Positions 27,501-36,681 are shown, counted from the first letter of the stretch. The stretch is DNA of 64,000 nt from Spirosoma sp. SC4-14 (GCF_037201965.1 NZ_CP147518.1:929001-993000), one strand, 5' to 3'. Program-made: numbers and translations. Notes: a model not told the origin generated them from the sequence alone.

Positions 27501-30500
27501 GACCATAGCACTGAACCGGTTCCGTTGGCCGTCAGCGTTGCCGATGGGTTGGCACACGTCAATGTAGTCGAGGTTGGGGTGATGCTGACGGTTGGGGCGG
27601 TTTGGTCAGCCTGCACACTGGCGTTGGCCGTGGCGGTGCAACCACTGCCACTGGTTAAGGTCACCGAGTAGGTGCCTGCTTCGGAGACGGTGATAGCGGA
27701 TGTGGTTTCGCCTGTTGACCACAAGACCGAACCGGTGCCATTGGCCGTCAGGGTAGCCGATGGGTTGGCACAAGTGAGCGTGGTGGACGAAGGCGTAATG
27801 CTGACGGTTGGTGCTGTCTGGTCAGCCTGCACACTGGCGTTGGCCGTTGCAGTGCAGCCGCTGCCACTTGTGAGGGTGACCGAGTAGGTACCCGCTTCGG
27901 AGACGGTGATGGCGGAGGTGGTTTCACCGGTTGACCACAAGACCGAACCGGTGCCATTGGCCGTCAGGGTAGCCGATGGATTGGCGCAAGTGAGCGTAGT
28001 CGAGGTTGGGGTGATGCTCACCGATGGTGCCGTCTGGTCAGCCTGCACTGTTGCCGAAGCCGTTGCAGTGCAGCCGCTGCCACTTGTGAGGGTGACCGAG
28101 TAGGTACCCGCTTCGGAGACGGTGATGGCGGATGTGGTTTCGCCGGTGCTCCACAGCACTGAACCGGTTCCGTTAGCCGTCAGGGTGGCTGATGGATTGG
28201 CGCAAGTGAGCGTAGTCGAGGTTGGGGTAATGCTCACCGATGGGGCTGTCTGATCAGCCTGCACCGATGCCGAAGCCGTGGCGGTACAGCCGCTGCCACT
28301 TGTGAGGGTCACCGAGTAGGTACCCGCTGCCGAGACGGTGATAGCGGATGTGGTTTCGCCGGTGCTCCACAAGACCGAACCGGTTCCGTTGGCCGTCAGC
28401 GTTGCCGATGGGTTGGCGCAAGTGAGCGTAGTCGAGGTTGGGGTAATGCTCACCGATGGGGCCGTTTGGTCAGCCTGCACACTGGCGTTGGCCGTGGCGG
28501 TGCAACCACTGCCACTGGTTAAGGTGACCGAGTAGGTGCCCGCTTCGGAGACCGTGATGGCGGATGTGGTTTCACCGGTTGACCACAAGACCGAACCGGT
28601 TCCGTTAGCCGTCAGAGTGGCCGATGGGTTGGCGCAAGTGAGCGTAGTCGAGGTTGGGGTAATGCTGACGGTTGGGGCGGTTTGGTCAGCCTGCACACTG
28701 GCACTGGCCGTTGCAGTGCAGCCGCTGCCACTTGTGAGGGTCACCGAGTAGGTACCCGCTTCGGAGACGGTGATAGCGGATGTGGTTTCACCGGTTGACC
28801 ACAAGACTGAACCTGTGCCATTGGCCGTCAGGGTAGCCGATGGATTGGCACAAGTGAGCGTGGTGGACGAAGGTGTGATGCTCACCGATGGGGCCGTTTG
28901 GTCGGCCTGCACACTGGCACTGGCCGTGGCGGTGCAACCACTGCCACTGGTTAAGGTGACCGAGTAGGTGCCCGCTTCGGAGACGGTGATGGCGGATGTG
29001 GTTTCGCCGGTTGACCACAATACCGAACCGGTTCCGTTAGCCGTCAGCGTTGCCGATGGGTTGGCACAAGTGAGCGTGGTGGACGAAGGCGTAATGCTGA
29101 CGGTTGGAGCCGTCTGGTCAGCCTGCACACTGGCACTGGCCGTTGCGGTACAACCACTGCCCGAAGTCAGGGTCACCGAGTAGGTGCCCGCTGCCGAGAC
29201 GGTGATGGCGGATGTGGTTTCACCGGTTGACCACAAGACCGAACCGGTGCCATTGGCCGTCAGGGTGGCTGATGGGTTGGAGCAAGTGAGCGTAGTGGAC
29301 GAAGGCGTAATGCTGACGGTTGGTGCCGTCTGGTCGGCCTGCACCGTTGCCGAAGCTGTGGCGGTGCAACCACTGCCACTTGTGAGGGTGACCGAGTAGG
29401 TGCCCGCTTCGGAGACGGTAATGGCGGATGTGGTTTCACCCGTTGACCACAAGACCGAACCGGTGCCATTGGCCGTCAGGGTGGCTGATGGATTGGCGCA
29501 AGTGAGCGTAGTCGAGGTTGGGGTGATGCTCACCGATGGTGCCGTCTGGTCGGCCTGCACCGATGCCGAAGCTGTGGCGGTACAACCGCTGCCACTTGTG
29601 AGGGTCACCGAGTAGGTGCCCGCTTCGGAGACAGTAATGGCCGAAGTGGTTTCACCGGTGCTCCACAAGACCGAACCGGTGCCGTTGGCCGTCAGGGTAA
29701 CTGATGGGTTGGCACAAGTGAGCGTGGTGGACGAAGGTGTGATGCTCACCGATGGAGCCGTCTGGTCAGCCTGCACACTGGCACTGGCCGTGGCGGTGCA
29801 ACCGCTGCCACTGGTTAAGGTCACCGAGTAGGTACCTGCTTCGGAGACGGTGATGGCGGATGTGGTTTCACCCGTTGACCATAGCACCGAACCGGTGCCA
29901 TTAGCTGTCAGGGTAGCCGACGGATTGGCACAAGTCAATGTGGTGCTTGTGGGCGTAATGCTCACCGATGGGGGTGTCTGATCGGCATCAATAGTAACAC
30001 TAGCCGAAGCCGTGCAACTGCCAGCAGTCGTTAATGTCACGGAATAAGTGCCTGCTGTACTGACGGAGATAACGGAACTGGTCGCGCCTGTATTCCAGTG
30101 GATAGAGCCAGTGCCGATGACAGATAAGCTTGCTATAGGGCTGCTACAGGTTAGCGTAGCCGATGTCGGACTGATGCTCACCGAGGGTGGACTAGGAGCC
30201 GCATTGATGGAAAAACTTAAATTACGCGTACAGTTAGGATTATCAGTCGAGCGTGCTCGAATAGTATATGATTGATTAGCCGCTAAATTGCTAAACAGGC
30301 CACTACTCTGCCATGAGGCTCCATTATTGATAGAATATTCAATTGGTCCATTGCCGGTGGCACTTACACTAATCGTTCCTGTTGTGGTGGCGCAGGTGGG
30401 CTGGGTGACATTTGGGAAGCCTCCTCCATACACAAACGTAGGCGCATCAACAATAGTCATTGGGGACGTACTAACGACTGCCGGGCAACTACCACTGGCG

Positions 30501-33500
30501 GCTACTGTGTAGCTGACTGTATAGCTGCCGGGTGTGCTGAAACTGGATAAAACCTGTCCCGATGCGTTTATTGAGAGTCCAGTGGGGCTGCTGGTGAATA
30601 TACCGCCACCCTGTCCATAAATGGTTGGAGATGCTGTCTCATTAGTGGATTTACAAAGCGTTGTGCTGGAATAGACAATACTGGCCGAAGCAGGTTGATT
30701 AACAATGAGCTGAGCCCCTTCTGAATTGACACTGCCACCCGGCCCCGAAACAACACAGCGGAAATAATAACCTGACACCGACGATGTTGCTGAAACGGTT
30801 AATACAGGTGTTGTTACGCCATCAAACTGAGCTGAGTTACCCAGATTTCCCGGTGAGCTAAAGGAACTGTTCGATGATAATTGCCACTGATAATTGGTGG
30901 CATTGGTAGCTGCTACGGAAAGACTAACCACAGTGCCTTCACAAACGGTTTGAGAAACGGGCTGGACAGAAACTGTTGGAGGAGACACTATACTTAGCGA
31001 GTAAGTGCTGCCTGTTCCCGAACAACCGTTGACATCGGTAGCCCGAACCGTTATCGGAAAACTGCCGCTCTGGGTAGGTGTCCCCGACAAAACGCCTGTA
31101 GTGCTGTTTAAACTCAAACCGGTGGGAAGGCTACCGCTGGCCAGACTGTAGCTGTAAGGTGTTGTGCCTCCACTGGCGGTAAAGGTCTGACTAAAAGCGG
31201 TGGCTATAACGCCCGTTGTTGTGGTTGGATTAGTGACTGTTACCGTAGCGGTGTTGCTGGCAACTGTCGTACTGGTACTACTAACACACCCACTGGCATT
31301 AGCCACCGTGACCGAATACGTGCCCGGACTGCTTACGGTTAGTGTGTTGGTCGGCCCCGGTGTGCCTAACACACCACTGCCGTTTGCAAAGGTATAGCTT
31401 GTGCCACCGGTAGCGGTCAGGGTAACACTGGTCAGGGTGCAGCTTAGCGGGCCGTTGTTGGTCAGGCCAGCCGTAGGCAGACTGTTTACTGTTATAGTGG
31501 TGGCCGCTCGGGTAGTCTGGCTGTTGTCGCTGATAATCAGTGAGAACGATTGTGTTCCGGTTCCGCTGGCTGTTAGTGCCTGACTAAAGGCAGTACTGGA
31601 CGTACTCCCTGCTACGGACGTACTGCTGCCATTGGTAAGGGTATAGTTATAATTACCCGTCACGTTGCCTACGGTAGCGGTGAAGCTGATTGGGCTACCC
31701 GTACAAACGCTGCTGACTACTGCCGAAAAACTGGCAATAGTGGGTGCTCCAATGGTGTTGGTTAGCGAAAAGGTCGAATTATTGGCTCCCTGAGCTGAAG
31801 CGGTAACGCTATAAGGCCCACCTATTGTGCCATTGGCCGTGGCATTGACGGAGGCTTGCCCACCGCTGATTGTAGCGGTCGAAGACAGGCTGGCGCTGGC
31901 TCCGCTGGCCGGTGCGGCAAAACTGACGACTCCTCCATCAACGGGTTCACTATTGCTACTGCTGACCGATACCACCAGCGGATTGGCAAAGGCCGTATTG
32001 ACTACGGTACTCTGGTTGTTGCCACTAGTGACACCCATCGTGAAACCCCTCGATTCGAACGAACCGATGTCGGTAGCACCCACGCGCGCTACTCCGCGCT
32101 GATCGGTAGAAGGGGCGCCCGAACTACTCCCGGCATTGATGGCCGGACTACCTGGTAATAGGGCATGGGTCAGCGTAGTACCGCCATAATTGCCTAGAGA
32201 AGATAGTAGGGGATTGGTATTGATCAGGTCGCCCGAAGAAGTAGGCGTTAGCGAAGCATCCGTACAAATGTTATTGCCTTGCGATAGAATGGTTTTGGTT
32301 CCAGACCCATCGAATTGAGTGCCATTGGCCAGAATACTGTTCTTGAAATTTAGCGTGGCTGAACAATTAACGCCTATATAAAAACCAATTTGGTTGCCTG
32401 AAAACGTCGAGTTGGTAGTCGTTATCGTACCGGTATTATTACCATTCATATAAATACCCGCATACGAATTATTGCTAATGGTCGAGTTTTGAATGACTAG
32501 TAAAAAACCGGTTGCCCCTCCGTATTCAGTGTCAATGCCATCGCCTGCCGAGTTATTGCTGATGGTTGAGTTGAGAATGTACAGATTAGTTTTATAGACA
32601 TAAATATGCCCCAGCGACGCCGAGTTATTATCGAGGTTGCAGGCTACCACCGACAGCGATGAAACAGATGTTGTGCTAATTGAACCTGCATCGATAGCTG
32701 CTCCATTACCGCTACCACTCCCTCCTTTTGTAAGCGTTAGCCCCGAAAACCAGTTCGATAAATTGTCCCCTTGTATAATAAAAAGCTGGTGTGTATTTGT
32801 TTGGCCACTAATGGTAAGCTGACTGGCCCCCGGCCCCGTAATGGCTAAATCGCGGGTGATGTTGGGAAGTGCCGACGATGTATTTATTGTTCCCGTTACA
32901 CTAAAGCTGATACTTAATGAGCCAGGGCAACTGGTCAATGCATTCGCTTCCTGTATGGCTGCCCGCAACGTACAGACCCCGCCGGAAGTGGCACAGACAC
33001 CATCGCCCGGATTGGCATCCGTGCCGTCGCCGAGGTTATTCACAATGAAACTAGTGGGGCATGACGACGATAAATACGAAAGCCCCGTTATCTGCGAGGT
33101 ATTGGAGGGCGTCAGAAAGGTCGCCGTTGCGTTCGTATTGAGATTGATATAGGCTACTTTCGGATCGGTAGCGAGCAGGTCGGATATGTATAACCGATTG
33201 TTATCTTTATCCAGGGTAATATCACCAATACTGTAAACAAAACCAGTAGCAAGTTTCGTGTTGCCGGTTCCATCGAGATTGATCCGCCATAAGGCATCGT
33301 CGGTGCGGGTGCCGTCGTTATCGTTTACGGCATAATACAGATAATTATTAGCCGCATCAACGGCCATACCGCGTACCGTAACGGTCGTTGATGCCGGTGG
33401 TGTTGGCGTTAGAAAAGTTGAAACGGAGCCGTTACTCAGATTAACCGCATAAATCTGGGAACTCCCAAACCGGCGCTCGGCCACAAACATCCGATTATTT

Positions 33501-34039
33501 GCCAGGTCGAGTTCAATATTACCAGTCGAATAGGCAAATGCTGATCCAACAGCCACATCGCCGGTACCGTTCAGAGTAATCCGGCGTAAATAGTCACTAT
33601 AGGTACTGCCTGATCCATCGCTGGCCGTATAATACAGATAGTTGTTGGTCTTGTCGATTGCTACACCAGTAGCAATACTGGTCGAAGTTAGAAAGGTTGT
33701 CGAAGTGGCGGCTGTGAGGTCTACCGCATAAATCCGGGGCGTAATGGTAACCCGATTTTCGACTATATAAGCCTTATTGCCTGCTTTATCGATAGCCATC
33801 GAACCAGGCGAATCGGCAAAATCAGAGATAACGAAGGCTTCGCCTGTTCCGTCGGCGTTTCGTTTTCGTAGCTGATCGTTTCGGGTAGAGGCACTTCCAT
33901 CATTCAATACGTAATATAACTGCCCGTTGGCTAGGGTTGCGATGCAAATGAATCCGAGCAGCAACCCTGCTACTCTGAATGCTGACAGGTGAAGGTGTCG
34001 CGACGGAAGAAAGGGGAGAAAAGAGTAAAGAGAAGTCAT
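24599..34039 (-). CDS. Giant repetitive T9SS-secreted surface protein (3146 residues)
   Basis: A signal peptide (LLLGFICIATLANGQ) is followed by a beta-propeller-like region (about 41-335) with repeats such as AIDKAGNKAYIVE and LDLANNRMFVAE. A CSLREA-type segment (CTLRAAIQEANA, about 360) leads into a right-handed beta-helix with a choice-of-anchor Q end (about 663). Ig/He_PIG domains follow, then one diverged and 16 near-identical 72-residue repeats (about 1353-2503), each with TLTC and SGCTATA. Three copies of the ~85-residue VVNE module alternate with cadherin-like domains. A T9SS C-terminal domain (about 3060-3146, ISLQVFGNP ... TIKIIKQ) ends the protein. It should be secreted and surface-held, probably as a long stalk. 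The paired Cys in each repeat (TLTC, SGC) may form one disulfide per domain. Adhesion is inferred, not shown. Confidence 0.9.
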   Translation of the reverse strand: MTSLYSFLPFLPSRHLHLSAFRVAGLLLGFICIATLANGQLYYVLNDGSASTRNDQLRKRNADGTGEAFVISDFADSPGSMAIDKAGNKAYIVENRVTITPRIYAVDLTAATSTTFLTSTSIATGVAIDKTNNYLYYTASDGSGSTYSDYLRRITLNGTGDVAVGSAFAYSTGNIELDLANNRMFVAERRFGSSQIYAVNLSNGSVSTFLTPTPPASTTVTVRGMAVDAANNYLYYAVNDNDGTRTDDALWRINLDGTGNTKLATGFVYSIGDITLDKDNNRLYISDLLATDPKVAYINLNTNATATFLTPSNTSQITGLSYLSSSCPTSFIVNNLGDGTDANPGDGVCATSGGVCTLRAAIQEANALTSCPGSLSISFSVTGTINTSSALPNITRDLAITGPGASQLTISGQTNTHQLFIIQGDNLSNWFSGLTLTKGGSGSGNGAAIDAGSISTTSVSSLSVVACNLDNNSASLGHIYVYKTNLYILNSTISNNSAGDGIDTEYGGATGFLLVIQNSTISNNSYAGIYMNGNNTGTITTTNSTFSGNQIGFYIGVNCSATLNFKNSILANGTQFDGSGTKTILSQGNNICTDASLTPTSSGDLINTNPLLSSLGNYGGTTLTHALLPGSPAINAGSSSGAPSTDQRGVARVGATDIGSFESRGFTMGVTSGNNQSTVVNTAFANPLVVSVSSSNSEPVDGGVVSFAAPASGASASLSSTATISGGQASVNATANGTIGGPYSVTASAQGANNSTFSLTNTIGAPTIASFSAVVSSVCTGSPISFTATVGNVTGNYNYTLTNGSSTSVAGSTSSTAFSQALTASGTGTQSFSLIISDNSQTTRAATTITVNSLPTAGLTNNGPLSCTLTSVTLTATGGTSYTFANGSGVLGTPGPTNTLTVSSPGTYSVTVANASGCVSSTSTTVASNTATVTVTNPTTTTGVIATAFSQTFTASGGTTPYSYSLASGSLPTGLSLNSTTGVLSGTPTQSGSFPITVRATDVNGCSGTGSTYSLSIVSPPTVSVQPVSQTVCEGTVVSLSVAATNATNYQWQLSSNSSFSSPGNLGNSAQFDGVTTPVLTVSATSSVSGYYFRCVVSGPGGSVNSEGAQLIVNQPASASIVYSSTTLCKSTNETASPTIYGQGGGIFTSSPTGLSINASGQVLSSFSTPGSYTVSYTVAASGSCPAVVSTSPMTIVDAPTFVYGGGFPNVTQPTCATTTGTISVSATGNGPIEYSINNGASWQSSGLFSNLAANQSYTIRARSTDNPNCTRNLSFSINAAPSPPSVSISPTSATLTCSSPIASLSVIGTGSIHWNTGATSSVISVSTAGTYSVTLTTAGSCTASASVTIDADQTPPSVSITPTSTTLTCANPSATLTANGTGSVLWSTGETTSAITVSEAGTYSVTLTSGSGCTATASASVQADQTAPSVSITPSSTTLTCANPSVTLTANGTGSVLWSTGETTSAITVSEAGTYSVTLTSGSGCTATASASVQADQTAPSVSITPTSTTLTCANPSATLTANGTGSVLWSTGETTSAITVSEAGTYSVTLTSGSGCTATASATVQADQTAPTVSITPSSTTLTCSNPSATLTANGTGSVLWSTGETTSAITVSAAGTYSVTLTSGSGCTATASASVQADQTAPTVSITPSSTTLTCANPSATLTANGTGSVLWSTGETTSAITVSEAGTYSVTLTSGSGCTATASASVQADQTAPSVSITPSSTTLTCANPSATLTANGTGSVLWSTGETTSAITVSEAGTYSVTLTSGSGCTATASASVQADQTAPTVSITPTSTTLTCANPSATLTANGTGSVLWSTGETTSAITVSEAGTYSVTLTSGSGCTATANASVQADQTAPSVSITPTSTTLTCANPSATLTANGTGSVLWSTGETTSAITVSAAGTYSVTLTSGSGCTATASASVQADQTAPSVSITPTSTTLTCANPSATLTANGTGSVLWSTGETTSAITVSEAGTYSVTLTSGSGCTATASATVQADQTAPSVSITPTSTTLTCANPSATLTANGTGSVLWSTGETTSAITVSEAGTYSVTLTSGSGCTATANASVQADQTAPTVSITPSSTTLTCANPSATLTANGTGSVLWSTGETTSAITVSEAGTYSVTLTSGSGCTATANASVQADQTAPTVSITPTSTTLTCANPSATLTANGTGSVLWSTGETTSAITVSEAGTYSVTLTSGSGCTATANASVQADQTAPSVSITPSSTTLTCANPSVTLTANGTGSVLWSTGETTSAITVSEAGTYSVTLTSGSGCTATANASVQADQTAPTVSITPTSTTLTCANPSATLTANGTGSVLWSTGETTSAITVSEAGTYSVTLTSGSGCTATASASVQADQTAPSVSITPTSTTLTCANPSATLTANGTGSVLWSTGETTSAITVSEAGTYSVTLTSGSGCTATASASVQADQTAPTVSITPTSTTLTCANPSATLTANGTGSVLWSTGETTSAITVSAAGTYSVTLTSGSGCTATASATVIQDNNLTAPALSPSMLSTTNQPISVTATGCSGTLNWISIGGSGSADGNLYTYSQPGNYTLSATCTVNSCTSPASSPIVLTIQPGGFAIISVTMVDCQLVNTDRGEYYVTFTPAYSGLNSNPLTFSVVNEMAPTTDPAPYTLRLYNDNPTITLVANQLGNGTTQFNYNWLASCGSGHTDNHPPTTTGIASQTILQNQAYQLELTNYFNDPDQQPLSFSANNLPAGLSLTGSLISGTPTVTGVNSVSVTAVDPGGLAVGTSFLLTVTPTPNTPNFSIVDVTTLSCEALSTNQRRLSFTPQYGGTNGSPISFSVVNELAPTTNPGPYTLTLYTDNPVITLKATQVGSAGEASFSYNWLAACNGTPPGNVAPIVSNLIPNQVATVGQAFSYAIPANTFTDSNGDALTLSVTGLPSGLNFSGNTISGSPSAEGTATIVVIATDPGNLSASTSFMLTVNPEPPISSPDFSITAVSTVSCQVVSAGERVVSFNPQYAGLNGQAVTFWVVNEMPPTTTAGPYSLKLYTDNPVITLKATQVGSTGEASFSYNWLAACANASSRISAEAKPTISLQVFGNPTQEETVDVEINGLNGQAVQLQTVSEQGHLVDKKTIQHPSAVERIRLRIGPAAGLYLLQVDTGLQRQTIKIIKQ
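26530..29985 (-). repeat. Tandem array of sixteen 216-bp repeats inside the giant gene
   Basis: The 216-bp period (72 codons) is strict: 16 units fill about 3456 bp with no indels. Units differ by few substitutions, mostly in a small set of alternatives (SITPTST/SITPSST, SEAG/SAAG, TASAS/TANAS/TASAT, APSVS/APTVS). The mixing of these alternatives suggests recent duplication and gene conversion. A more diverged 17th unit lies at about 29986-30195. Two related units lie in the gene at 1-3432. Confidence 0.92.
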
Positions 34040-34089
34040 ACGTAGAGTGCTAAGAGAAGGTTACAAAACGTCAGGTAGAAACGAACAAA

Positions 34090-34134
34090 CCAACCAATAG
34101 GCAGTTCCTATAAATAGATCTGCCTATTGGTTGG
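34090..34134 (-). terminator. 15-bp hairpin terminator of the tail-collar gene
   Basis: CCAACCAATAGGCAG (34090-34104) pairs exactly with 34120-34134. On the minus strand it follows the tail-collar stop codon by 17 bp and continues into TTTGTTCGTTT. It also separates that gene from the giant gene downstream. Confidence 0.65.
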
Positions 34135-34151
34135 AACTAAAAAAACACGGA

Positions 34152-34694
34152 TCAACTCCGGCTAGGGAATATGCCATACAGTGCAATACAGTAGTTCATG
34201 GTCAGATATGGCTGCATGTTGTTGTGCGGCTGACTACCTCCACTCGTGCTGATTGACATCGGGTTGGCGGTGGTACTGGCAGTAGTGCCATAGGTGTTCA
34301 CGCTGACGGGCGATTCTGAGTTAGAGTCGACGCCATTCGATACGGCCATAAAATGATTTTCGGGTGAGTTCTGGTTAGCAGACTGAGCCGATGCCATCAG
34401 CAGGTGATTATGCATAGGCATCTGAGTGGAGATGAGCGTAACTGTTTCAGAACCTGAGGTTTCTCCCATTTCCCGGTAAGTAAGCCCTGGCCCCTGTCCA
34501 AAACCAATGGGTGTACGCCCGCGCAGGTCGGGCAGCGCAAAGGTCGTAATGCCATCTCCACCGTAGGTAGTACCAATCAGCGAAAAAAGTGCCTGGTTTT
34601 GTGCAATCGATAGGAGCCTTCCGTCGCAGAAGGCCCAGTTTTTAGGCGGAAAATTGAAGGCAAAGAGTTGAATCTGTCCAATGTAGGGTTCCAT
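34152..34694 (-). CDS. Phage tail-collar domain protein (microcystin-dependent-protein-like)
   Basis: The 180-residue protein starts MEPYIGQIQLFAFNFPPKNW and contains the tail-collar signature: CDGRLLSIAQNQALFSLIGT, TYGGDGITTFALPDLRGRTPIG, a variable Ser/Asn-rich middle (about 100-155), and C-terminal QPYLTMNYCIALYGIFPSR. In phages this domain forms the tail-fibre collar. In free-living bacteria, stand-alone copies (MdpB-like) are common and of unknown role. No signal peptide is seen. No other phage gene is near, so a prophage is unlikely. It lies between the giant surface gene and an unknown protein, on the same strand as both. Confidence 0.88.
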   Translation of the reverse strand: MEPYIGQIQLFAFNFPPKNWAFCDGRLLSIAQNQALFSLIGTTYGGDGITTFALPDLRGRTPIGFGQGPGLTYREMGETSGSETVTLISTQMPMHNHLLMASAQSANQNSPENHFMAVSNGVDSNSESPVSVNTYGTTASTTANPMSISTSGGSQPHNNMQPYLTMNYCIALYGIFPSRS

Positions 34695-34850
34695 GCTTAG
34701 TTGTGGTTAAAAGGTTAAAAAGGGAAGGTGATGTGGTTCGCTGAGTGCGTTCCTGATGCTTTAGCCGATGGCTATTGACATGGGCAGATACAAGGCAAAA
34801 ACGACTCGTTGATTGGAGGGGCTAAATACGGCTGAGCTATTATCAAATGC

Positions 34851-34889
34851 TACCACATATGTTTCATTGATTACCACATATGTTTCATT
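34851..34889. promoter_or_regulatory. Pair of 18-bp direct repeats at 21-bp spacing (possible operator)
   Basis: TACCACATATGTTTCATT occurs at 34851-34868 and again at 34872-34889. The 21-bp period is two helical turns, as for tandem sites bound by regulator dimers. It lies about 160-195 bp upstream of the tail-collar start codon, in a 437-bp gap (34695-35131) with no other supported feature. Confidence 0.45.
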
Positions 34890-35131
34890 TCACTAAAAAA
34901 TGGCTGATTTAGTACCAACGTCACTGTCAACAAGCTAGTGAGGACAAACTTTAGTATCATCCATTGCCTGCGTAAATCGGTTTCGGCACAATTGGTTTTC
35001 GGGTAGCTGTTGTTGCACCGATTGCGTAATAGGCCGGTCGTTAAATGGCCGACCTATCACATAAACCGGGAAAGAAGACACGATAGCTGTTGAGAAATAT
35101 ATGTTCTCGTATAGTGTTCTCAGGGCAGCAA

Positions 35132-35917
35132 TCAGAAAATCGTGCCAGGGACGCTCCGAATCAGTTCTTCCTTGAGCTGCACACTCTGGTCGAGATTTTT
35201 GTGGCGCGTAATAATGATGCCCACATTGTAGTAGCCAGCATTATCGTCGAACCGCTCATCGAATGCCAGGATATTGACTGCACCCCGGCCCGATTTTCCT
35301 GACGTTGCGCTCATGCGGCCATTGTTAGGGCTAGTTGGGTCATTGGTGTCATTCACAACCGGGCATGGGAAAAACGCATTCACATCTTTCGTGGCATCAC
35401 TATAATACTTATAGAGTCGGCCATCATTTTTGGTGTCGCCCGTGAGGTGATACTTGTCGGTGGCATAAATAGCTCCGTTCGATTCGGGCATGCAAACAAT
35501 CAAACCACCTTCATTTTTGGCATAGTCGCCTGTGCCGGGATCTAAACCATAGGCTGTACGGCGTTTATTGCCAAGTTCATTTGGAACGGCCGCAATAATG
35601 GCTTCTACACCGGCTGTGAAACCGGCTACCAATGGAGCCATTTCGGGCTGGGCCAGTACGATAGCTCCACCCGCCACGGCGTTGATGATACCCACAATGC
35701 CTTTTATGGGCTCCATGTTCACTTTGTCGAAAGAGGCAATACCGGCCGTGTTGTATACCTCAATTTCGTCGCCTTCCAGCACGTTGTCGATAACGATTCC
35801 TTTGTCGTCGTTGGCTGGAATAGAAGCCCATACCAGAAAGTACTGAATGGCTTGTCCGTCGCGATCCTGATCGGGGAGCGTTACGGTTGGAGAGAAGGTT
35901 ACTGCATCGAGAATCAT
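35132..35917 (-). CDS. Protein of unknown function, 261 residues
   Basis: I do not recognise this protein. It has no signal peptide. The N-terminal part (1-70) looks beta-rich (AIQYFLVWASIP, GIVIDNVLEGDEIEVYN). A hydrophobic alanine/glycine-rich stretch at about 75-115 (GIVGIINAVAGGAIVLAQ, APLVAGFTAGVEAIIAAVP) could be one or two helices. A polar C-terminal half follows, with Asp/Asn/Gly-rich loops and two cysteines (VCMPES, FFPCPV). The context is a tail-collar gene downstream on the same strand and a two-component system upstream on the other. A lysin, toxin or surface role cannot be decided. Confidence 0.7.
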   Translation of the reverse strand: MILDAVTFSPTVTLPDQDRDGQAIQYFLVWASIPANDDKGIVIDNVLEGDEIEVYNTAGIASFDKVNMEPIKGIVGIINAVAGGAIVLAQPEMAPLVAGFTAGVEAIIAAVPNELGNKRRTAYGLDPGTGDYAKNEGGLIVCMPESNGAIYATDKYHLTGDTKNDGRLYKYYSDATKDVNAFFPCPVVNDTNDPTSPNNGRMSATSGKSGRGAVNILAFDERFDDNAGYYNVGIIITRHKNLDQSVQLKEELIRSVPGTIF

Positions 35918-36146
35918 GGGGTTATTTGTTTAGAAACAGGTAAAAAGAGAGAAAATTATCGATGCAAAAGTGTACGGTTCTGTCAGTTTATAAATTAGTA
36001 TAATAGCCTATTCTCAAATATGGGTAGTTTATAGGGGGACTTCCGGGTTTTTCTGCCTGTTTTCATAAAACAGGTAGTTTTACGGGTGTATGATCTTACC
36101 TTATTGCCTTGTTTTGTGTTTATCTCAATCAATTAATTATACAACA

Positions 36147-36608
36147 ATGACCACTGATACAAATAGCATCGATTGGGTGCCTTTTTCCGTTCCGCTCCAA
36201 ACTGCTCAAACCTGGATTTCAAACTGGATCGATGCTGACCCTACCGGCAAACCGCTCGACCCTACCGAAATGCGTGCTTTTGTTGTGCGTCGGGCCGATT
36301 TTGTGGAACTGTTAGCGCAGCAGGATACCGAGTTTGTTCGAATGTATGTAGGGCGGAAAGAAGAGAAAGATGCAGGCCGAATGCGGCCCTGTCTGTTACT
36401 GGTATCGGCTGCTTATGAAAGAGATATAAACCCTGATAAACCAGATTCCGACCTTATTGTCGATCTGGTCGGAACCATGACCGTAGCCACAGGCGAAGAA
36501 ATGTCAGAAGAAACTTATCAGGTATTCGACTTCTCGCATGGTTGCCCCCCCGACTGCGATCCGGGAAGTGATTTGTTTATTGGCCCAGCCGATGAACGTT
36601 GTTCTTAA
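36147..36608 (+). CDS. Protein of unknown function with Cys-rich C-terminus
   Basis: I do not recognise this 153-residue protein. It starts MTTDTNSIDWVPF; an upstream extension to 36090 is rejected because it has no family signal. It is acidic and has no signal peptide. The middle reads MRAFVVRRADFVELLAQQDTEFVRMYVGRK and PCLLLVSAAYERDI, an alpha/beta pattern. The C-terminus FDFSHGCPPDCDPGSDLF has a CPPDC motif that could bind a metal or form a disulfide. It lies 90 bp upstream of the 7TM/kinase/regulator genes on the same strand, with a hairpin between. Confidence 0.7.
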   Translation: MTTDTNSIDWVPFSVPLQTAQTWISNWIDADPTGKPLDPTEMRAFVVRRADFVELLAQQDTEFVRMYVGRKEEKDAGRMRPCLLLVSAAYERDINPDKPDSDLIVDLVGTMTVATGEEMSEETYQVFDFSHGCPPDCDPGSDLFIGPADERCS

Positions 36609-36631
36609 TTCTTCTATCTACTCCATGACTG

Positions 36632-36681
36632 GAAGGCTGTCTGTTTACTAATGGGTATCTGTTAGAAAGCAGGCAGCTTTC
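36632..36681 (+). promoter_or_regulatory. Hairpin between the unknown gene and the 7TM gene
   Basis: GAAGGCTGTCTG (36632-36643) pairs with CAGGCAGCTTTC (36670-36681), 12 bp including two G-U pairs. No T run follows, so it may modulate rather than end transcription. The loop and right arm contain one copy of a 29-bp dispersed sequence also found at 22274-22302. Confidence 0.4.

Noticed and set aside
26592..30275. Series of 65-75-residue open frames on the plus strand, one per 216-bp unit
   Set aside because: They repeat because the real minus-strand gene repeats; each ends at the same stop codon in the antisense of the unit and has no independent coding signal.
34152..34694. Prophage suggested by the tail-collar domain
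   Set aside because: No integrase, capsid, terminase or other tail gene is near; stand-alone tail-collar proteins are common in Bacteroidota.
34940..35131. Open minus-strand stretch of about 63 codons (VYVIGRPFNDRPITQSVQQQ)
   Set aside because: It has no ATG start near its beginning and follows the end of the 35132 gene in another frame; it may be chance or a weak relic.
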